Below, in pieces: positions 6,174 to 9,250 of a DNA stretch of 9,250 nt. Made by a program: the position numbers and the translations under genes. Source of the stretch: Gammaproteobacteria bacterium. Its GTDB lineage: Bacteria; Pseudomonadota; Gammaproteobacteria; Steroidobacterales; Rariloculaceae. The DNA is taken from assembly GCA_004357505.1 (NCBI GenBank), contig SMWC01000078.1, positions 1 to 9,250 on the forward strand. The letters run 5' to 3'. Each line of letters begins with the position of its first letter. Positions within the stretch are counted from its first letter, which is position 1. Below the pieces are notes generated by a model. It had not been told where the DNA came from and searched no databases. It saw only the letters and a list, made by a program, of their open reading frames with translations.

Positions 6174-6523
6174 CAATCAAGAAGACTGCCCTGAACCTGC
6201 TTGATTTCGATCGTGGAGACATTCACGCCGTCTAGACACCGGACGTTCACTCCCCACATCTCTGGAGCGGTTCTGGGCCTGTGAAATGTATAGATTCCGC
6301 AGGTGGGACAAAAATAATGCTTCGCAATACGTTTATTGAATTGATAGAGAGTCAGATTCTCCAGCGGCGTGAGCAGCTTGAACTGAGCTTCGACGACGCG
6401 ATTGATGATTCCGCCCTTCTTCGAGCAGATAGAACAATCACAGCTCACCGAGTCATCTGGATCGAGCGTCACCTCGAACCGAACTTCACCGCAATGACAC
6501 GATCCCTGGTAGGTATTCTTCAT
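6173..6523 (-). CDS. GFA (glutathione-dependent formaldehyde-activating/CENP-V) family zinc protein
   Basis: A 116-residue cytoplasmic protein of the GFA/CENP-V fold. Zinc-ligand cysteines are visible at C9 and C11 (G-S-C-H-C-G-E-V-R-F), C28, C30 and C33 (C-D-C-S-I-C-S-K-K-G) and C72 and C75 (H-Y-F-C-P-T-C-G-I-Y-T-F-H), the full set for two zinc sites. The founding member (Gfa of Paracoccus) was proposed to speed formation of S-hydroxymethylglutathione, but most members have no proven activity, so formaldehyde handling should not be assumed. ATG at 6523 has GGAA upstream. The gene starts 34 bp after the lytic transglycosylase stop codon and ends one base into the DUF938 start codon, so the three are probably on one transcript. 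Confidence 0.93.
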   Translation of the reverse strand: MKNTYQGSCHCGEVRFEVTLDPDDSVSCDCSICSKKGGIINRVVEAQFKLLTPLENLTLYQFNKRIAKHYFCPTCGIYTFHRPRTAPEMWGVNVRCLDGVNVSTIEIKQVQGSLLD

Positions 6524-6557
6524 CGCAATTCCGCAGTCTTCCCGTTCGAACGAAACG

Positions 6558-7577
6558 TTAGTCCGAAGAACTAACTCGACTACTTTGTAGCGGTGGTTTT
6601 CCGGAGATTCGATCTGCTAAATGGCCGACGGAGATCGCGAACAGATGAGAACGGTTCCAGCGCATTATCGTTCGATAGTTTTCATATACAAGGAACGCCG
6701 GCTCGGAAGCAGCGGACGGCAGGATTACGGAGCCGTCAATATCTACGCTCGGCAGATCGTTGCCGGCGATCGTACGTACGCCCAACGCCTGCCACTCGGC
6801 GAGCGATTTTCTCGTCGCCAGTCCTTCCAAGTCCGTATCGAACGTATCGGGTAAGCGAATCTCGCGACCCCAGATGATGCCCGGTTGCCATCCGGCACTG
6901 GCCATGAAATTCGCTGCAGACGCGACCGCATCGGCGAGGTTGTTCCAAATGTCTTTGCGACCGTCGCCGTCCCCGTCTCTGGCATAATCGATGAACGTCG
7001 AGGGCATGAATTGTAGTTGTCCCATCGCCCCTGCCCAGGAGCCCTGCATGTCTTCGAGACGGACATGTCCCTCATCCAAAATTCTTAAAGCGTGCAGCAG
7101 TTCAGCGCGAAAAAACGCCGCGCGTCTTTCATCGTAGGCGAGCGTAACGAGCGAGCTGATCACCGGCATACTTCCCTGGGTCTGCCCGAAGTTACTCTCG
7201 ATACCCCAGGCCGCGACCAGGATATGCGGCGGGATGCCATAGCCGGACGCGACGTCGTCGAGCAGCGCCCGATGCTCCTGAAGAAGAATACGGCCTTGTT
7301 CGATGCGCCAATCAGAGACGGTGCGGTCCAGATAGTCCCAGAAATCGAGTTTGAACTCCGGTTGGTTTCGATCCAACTCGATGATCCGCTCGACCGGGGC
7401 CACGTCAGTCAAAGCAGCGTTGACGGTTGCTGCAGAGATTCCGCTCATGATCGCTTCGATACGCAGCTCTTCGAGCCAGATGGGAAACTCGGCAACCTGC
7501 GCCACGGCGAGCTGTTCCCACGCCGACAGCGCAAGAAGACCGGCAACCGAGAAAGCGATCCGGGTTGTCACGAGCAA
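6558..7577 (-). CDS. Lytic murein transglycosylase, MltB/GH103-type
   Basis: A 339-residue exported peptidoglycan lytic transglycosylase. It cleaves the MurNAc-GlcNAc bond with formation of 1,6-anhydro-MurNAc in the periplasm. A signal peptide covers residues 1-26 (hydrophobic core V-A-G-L-L-A-L-S-A, likely cut after A-V-A). There is no lipobox, so it is soluble, unlike E. coli MltB. The SLT domain shows W-G-I-E127-S-N-F-G with catalytic Glu127, S-W-A-G-A-M-G-Q-L-Q-F-M-P-S-T-F (180-195) and an EF-hand-like D-G-D-G-D-G-R-K-D (201-209) as in Slt35. It ends with W-N-R-S-H-L-F-A-I-S-V-G-H-L-A-D-R; no C-terminal peptidoglycan-binding domain is present. TTG at 7577 follows an in-frame TAA directly. 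GTG at 7571 is an equal alternative and overlaps the stop of an 11-codon ORF. It lies downstream of the ctpA and Kazal lipoprotein genes. Confidence 0.93.
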   Translation of the reverse strand: MLVTTRIAFSVAGLLALSAWEQLAVAQVAEFPIWLEELRIEAIMSGISAATVNAALTDVAPVERIIELDRNQPEFKLDFWDYLDRTVSDWRIEQGRILLQEHRALLDDVASGYGIPPHILVAAWGIESNFGQTQGSMPVISSLVTLAYDERRAAFFRAELLHALRILDEGHVRLEDMQGSWAGAMGQLQFMPSTFIDYARDGDGDGRKDIWNNLADAVASAANFMASAGWQPGIIWGREIRLPDTFDTDLEGLATRKSLAEWQALGVRTIAGNDLPSVDIDGSVILPSAASEPAFLVYENYRTIMRWNRSHLFAISVGHLADRISGKPPLQSSRVSSSD

Positions 7578-7627
7578 TTACCGCTATCGGACGTATCGCT
7601 CATGCGAGGAAATTCTTGAAACATTGT

Positions 7628-7649
7628 TGAACCGAGTGTACTCGATTCA
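7628..7649 (-). repeat. Hairpin over the Kazal lipoprotein stop codon
   Basis: In minus-strand RNA, 7649-7641 pairs with 7636-7628 as a continuous 9-bp stem (one G-U pair) closed by the loop UACA. The UGA stop of the lipoprotein gene is within the first four bases of the stem. The bases after the stem are not a U-run, so this is not a standard intrinsic terminator. It lies in the 69-bp gap before the lytic transglycosylase gene and could partly uncouple the two genes or protect the upstream message (inference). Confidence 0.5.
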
Positions 7650-7946
7650 CTCCGTGCCCTCACAAGCGCCTGGGATATGACTCAACACCTGCGGATCACT
7701 ACATGCGGCGCATGCATTGCTATAGGTTGCAAGCTCGGTAAAGTCGCAGGGAGTAGTCACGCAGCGCAGCCCAGTATCTCGAGTCGCACAAACGGGTCGA
7801 TAGTCGAGGGTGCAGATCTGTGGACGCGGGTCCGAGCAATGCACGGCCTTTAATTCCGATAGCGATTTCGCTGGCGACGCGGCGCATCCGAGCAAGGTCA
7901 GGCAGGCAGCGAACAACGCACCCGCAGGAACCAGAGGATTAAGCAA
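7647..7946 (-). CDS. Lipoprotein with a Kazal-type protease-inhibitor domain
   Basis: A 99-residue lipoprotein. The signal segment ends in the lipobox L18-L-G-C21, so it is lipidated and probably outer-membrane anchored (residue after Cys is Ala, not Asp). The mature part has eight cysteines (37, 45, 53, 62, 67, 79, 82, 95). Six fit Kazal spacing: C45-x7-C53, Y-S-N-A-C79-x2-C82, and C95 at the end. C62 and C67 lie in an insertion of about 15 residues between the third and fourth Kazal cysteines and may form a fourth disulfide. The reactive loop C-T-L-D-Y-R-P-V-C is nearly that of turkey ovomucoid third domain (C-T-L-E-Y-R-P-L-C), so Leu47 would be P1, which suggests inhibition of chymotrypsin-, elastase- or subtilisin-like proteases. 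Only TTG at 7946 gives a complete signal peptide. It follows the ctpA stop codon by 29 bp and is surely co-transcribed. The target protease is unknown. Confidence 0.85.
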   Translation of the reverse strand: MLNPLVPAGALFAACLTLLGCAASPAKSLSELKAVHCSDPRPQICTLDYRPVCATRDTGLRCVTTPCDFTELATYSNACAACSDPQVLSHIPGACEGTE

Positions 7947-7975
7947 AGTCTCGCAGCGAGTCGAGCGCCGAGCGG

Positions 7976-9217
7976 CTATCGTGAGACCGGACTAAGCTCG
8001 ACCGGAACGTAGCCGATGACGCGCAGCGCCTCTTGAAGCTGTTCGTCCTCGCTGGGGTCGATGTCGTTTCCCGCGCGCCCAAATTGCTTTCTCGGATTAC
8101 GCGCATGGACAACGATATCCGGTTCGATCCCGGTGCCGTTGATCGACCGCCCGGACGGCGTTAAATATCTGGATGTCGTCAGCTTGATCGCGCGGCCTTC
8201 GGAGAGCGGTATGATCGTTTGCACAGAGCCCTTGCCAAAGGTTGTTTCTCCGACAAGGCGCGCACGGTCATTCTCCTGGAGTGCCCCCGCAACGATCTCG
8301 GACGCGGAAGCCGATCCACCGTTGATCAGGACCGCCAATTCGACGCCACTGAGAATATCGCCCGGAGTCGCGTAATGCGTGAAGCGGGCCTCCCTGATCC
8401 GGCCAGTGCCGCGAACAATCAGGCCGCGGTCGAGAAATGCGTCGGCAATATCGACCGCTGCATCCAAGACACCACCAGGATTATTACGAAGATCCAAGAC
8501 GACGCCCCGAAGCTCATTCCCGGCTTGAATCTGGAGATCTTTCGCGGCATCCGTTAAATCATCGGCAGTGCGATCAGAAAACCCAGTCAATCTGATGTAG
8601 CCGAAACCATTACCCAGATACTCGCTGCGAACGGTCTTTACGCGTATTTCGGAGCGGATCAGAGCGAATCGTAGTGGCTCATCCTCGCCCTCCCGAATCA
8701 CATCGACCGTTACCCCAGTTCCTGGTAGGCCGCGCATCCGGCCGATCGTGTCCTCGACATGCTTCTCATCCACAAGGATGTCATCAACAGAAACCAGCAT
8801 ATCGCCCGGTAAAATACCGGCGCGTTGGGCCGGCGTACCGTCGAGCGGAGTCACAACGATCACCTTGCCCGCCTCGAAGCTGACATCGAGTCCAACGCCG
8901 CTGTAATTACCACTGGTGCTGATTCGAATGTCCTCGTAGTCGTCTGGTGCTAGGTAGCGGGAGTGCGAGTCGAGTTCGCCGAGCACGCCGCGAATAGCGC
9001 TTTCAAACAGTTGACTGTCGTCAATTACATCAACGTATTCTCGACCTATCCGCTCGAGGACTTCTATCAGGACTTCTGCGTCCTGGAGACGCGCGGCACC
9101 CGCCGCAGCTTCCTGCAGCGACTGCCGCTGTCGCAGCAGGTCGGCGCCGAGTGCAACGCTGAGCCCAAGGACGATACCCACCAGCAGGATTGGAAGACTT
9201 CTTATTTTCAGAGGCAT
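7976..9217 (-). CDS. ctpA: C-terminal processing peptidase (S41, PDZ-containing), CtpA-type
   Basis: A 413-residue periplasmic serine protease of family S41A, anchored by or secreted through an N-terminal hydrophobic segment (residues 8-25). Order of parts: a helical region with Y-V-D-V-I-D-D and L-D-S-H-S-R-Y-L (60-89), a PDZ domain (about 103-185) with Y-S-G-V-G-L and A-G-I-L-P-G-D, then the protease core G-Y-I-R-L-T-G-F and D-L-R-N-N-P-G-G. The catalytic Ser/Lys pair is S304 in N-G-G-S-A-S-A-S-E and K329 in F-G-K-G-S-V-Q-T, with Q333. The 25-residue Ser-Lys spacing matches the family. Homologues degrade or trim periplasmic proteins; in Pseudomonas CtpA removes murein hydrolases with a lipoprotein adaptor. 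ATG at 9217 has only a distant G-rich stretch upstream, and its promoter is outside the window. The next genes encode a Kazal lipoprotein and a lytic transglycosylase, which suggests a cell-wall role. Confidence 0.95.
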   Translation of the reverse strand: MPLKIRSLPILLVGIVLGLSVALGADLLRQRQSLQEAAAGAARLQDAEVLIEVLERIGREYVDVIDDSQLFESAIRGVLGELDSHSRYLAPDDYEDIRISTSGNYSGVGLDVSFEAGKVIVVTPLDGTPAQRAGILPGDMLVSVDDILVDEKHVEDTIGRMRGLPGTGVTVDVIREGEDEPLRFALIRSEIRVKTVRSEYLGNGFGYIRLTGFSDRTADDLTDAAKDLQIQAGNELRGVVLDLRNNPGGVLDAAVDIADAFLDRGLIVRGTGRIREARFTHYATPGDILSGVELAVLINGGSASASEIVAGALQENDRARLVGETTFGKGSVQTIIPLSEGRAIKLTTSRYLTPSGRSINGTGIEPDIVVHARNPRKQFGRAGNDIDPSEDEQLQEALRVIGYVPVELSPVSR

Positions 9218-9250
9218 GCGTCTGTCGTCACCCCAACGGTCTTGTTCGAA

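Noticed and set aside
7092..7619. 175-codon plus-strand ORF
   Set aside because: Antisense shadow of the lytic transglycosylase gene.
1..9250. CRISPR array, insertion sequence, prophage or toxin-antitoxin system
   Set aside because: No regular repeat-spacer pattern, transposase, integrase, structural phage gene or toxin-antitoxin pair was recognised on either strand.
9218..9250. 3' end of an EnvC-type gene upstream of ctpA
   Set aside because: EnvC often precedes ctpA in this class, but 33 bases with an R-T-R-P-L-G-stop frame are too little to support it.

Overview
The window looks like chromosomal core and near-core DNA of a GC-rich gammaproteobacterium. The evidence is a comM/yifB-type ATPase, a membrane-anchored cytochrome c5, a 93-residue E. 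coli-like PpiC, a tRNA-Arg(CCG) very close to E. coli argX, a DUF938 methyltransferase, an MltB-type lytic transglycosylase and a CtpA-type protease. There is no phage, transposon, plasmid or CRISPR signature. The exact lineage cannot be read from the sequence; an uncultured, environmental gammaproteobacterium is my inference.

Left part (1-3513). A comM homologue runs in from the left edge but is split by a frameshift near position 520-536. After it comes a strong sigma-70-like promoter and a cytochrome c5 that starts at TTG. A second c-type cytochrome is encoded convergently. Divergent from that is a secreted metallo-beta-lactamase-fold hydrolase. Convergent with the hydrolase is a fragment of a PQQ-dependent sugar (sorbosone/aldose) dehydrogenase with both ends broken. 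The second cytochrome may be the orphaned electron acceptor of that lost dehydrogenase.

Right part (3612-9217). Everything is on the minus strand. In transcription order it reads: ctpA-type S41 protease, a small Kazal-domain lipoprotein, a lytic murein transglycosylase, a GFA-family zinc protein, a DUF938 methyltransferase (coupled by TGATG), ppiC, a secreted DUF6174 protein, a PaaI-like thioesterase, a small DUF6881-like protein and tRNA-Arg(CCG). The first three form an envelope module with a periplasmic protease, an outer-membrane-type lipoprotein carrying a protease-inhibitor fold, and a peptidoglycan-cleaving enzyme. GFA and DUF938 look co-translated; ppiC and the DUF6174 gene look like a second short transcription unit.

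Most of the window is ordinary housekeeping content. The points that merit a second look are the Kazal lipoprotein, whose reactive loop is nearly that of avian ovomucoid third domain, beside the protease and murein hydrolase; the two decayed genes (comM and the sugar dehydrogenase); and the frequent TTG start codons. I see no convincing new defence or mobile system.
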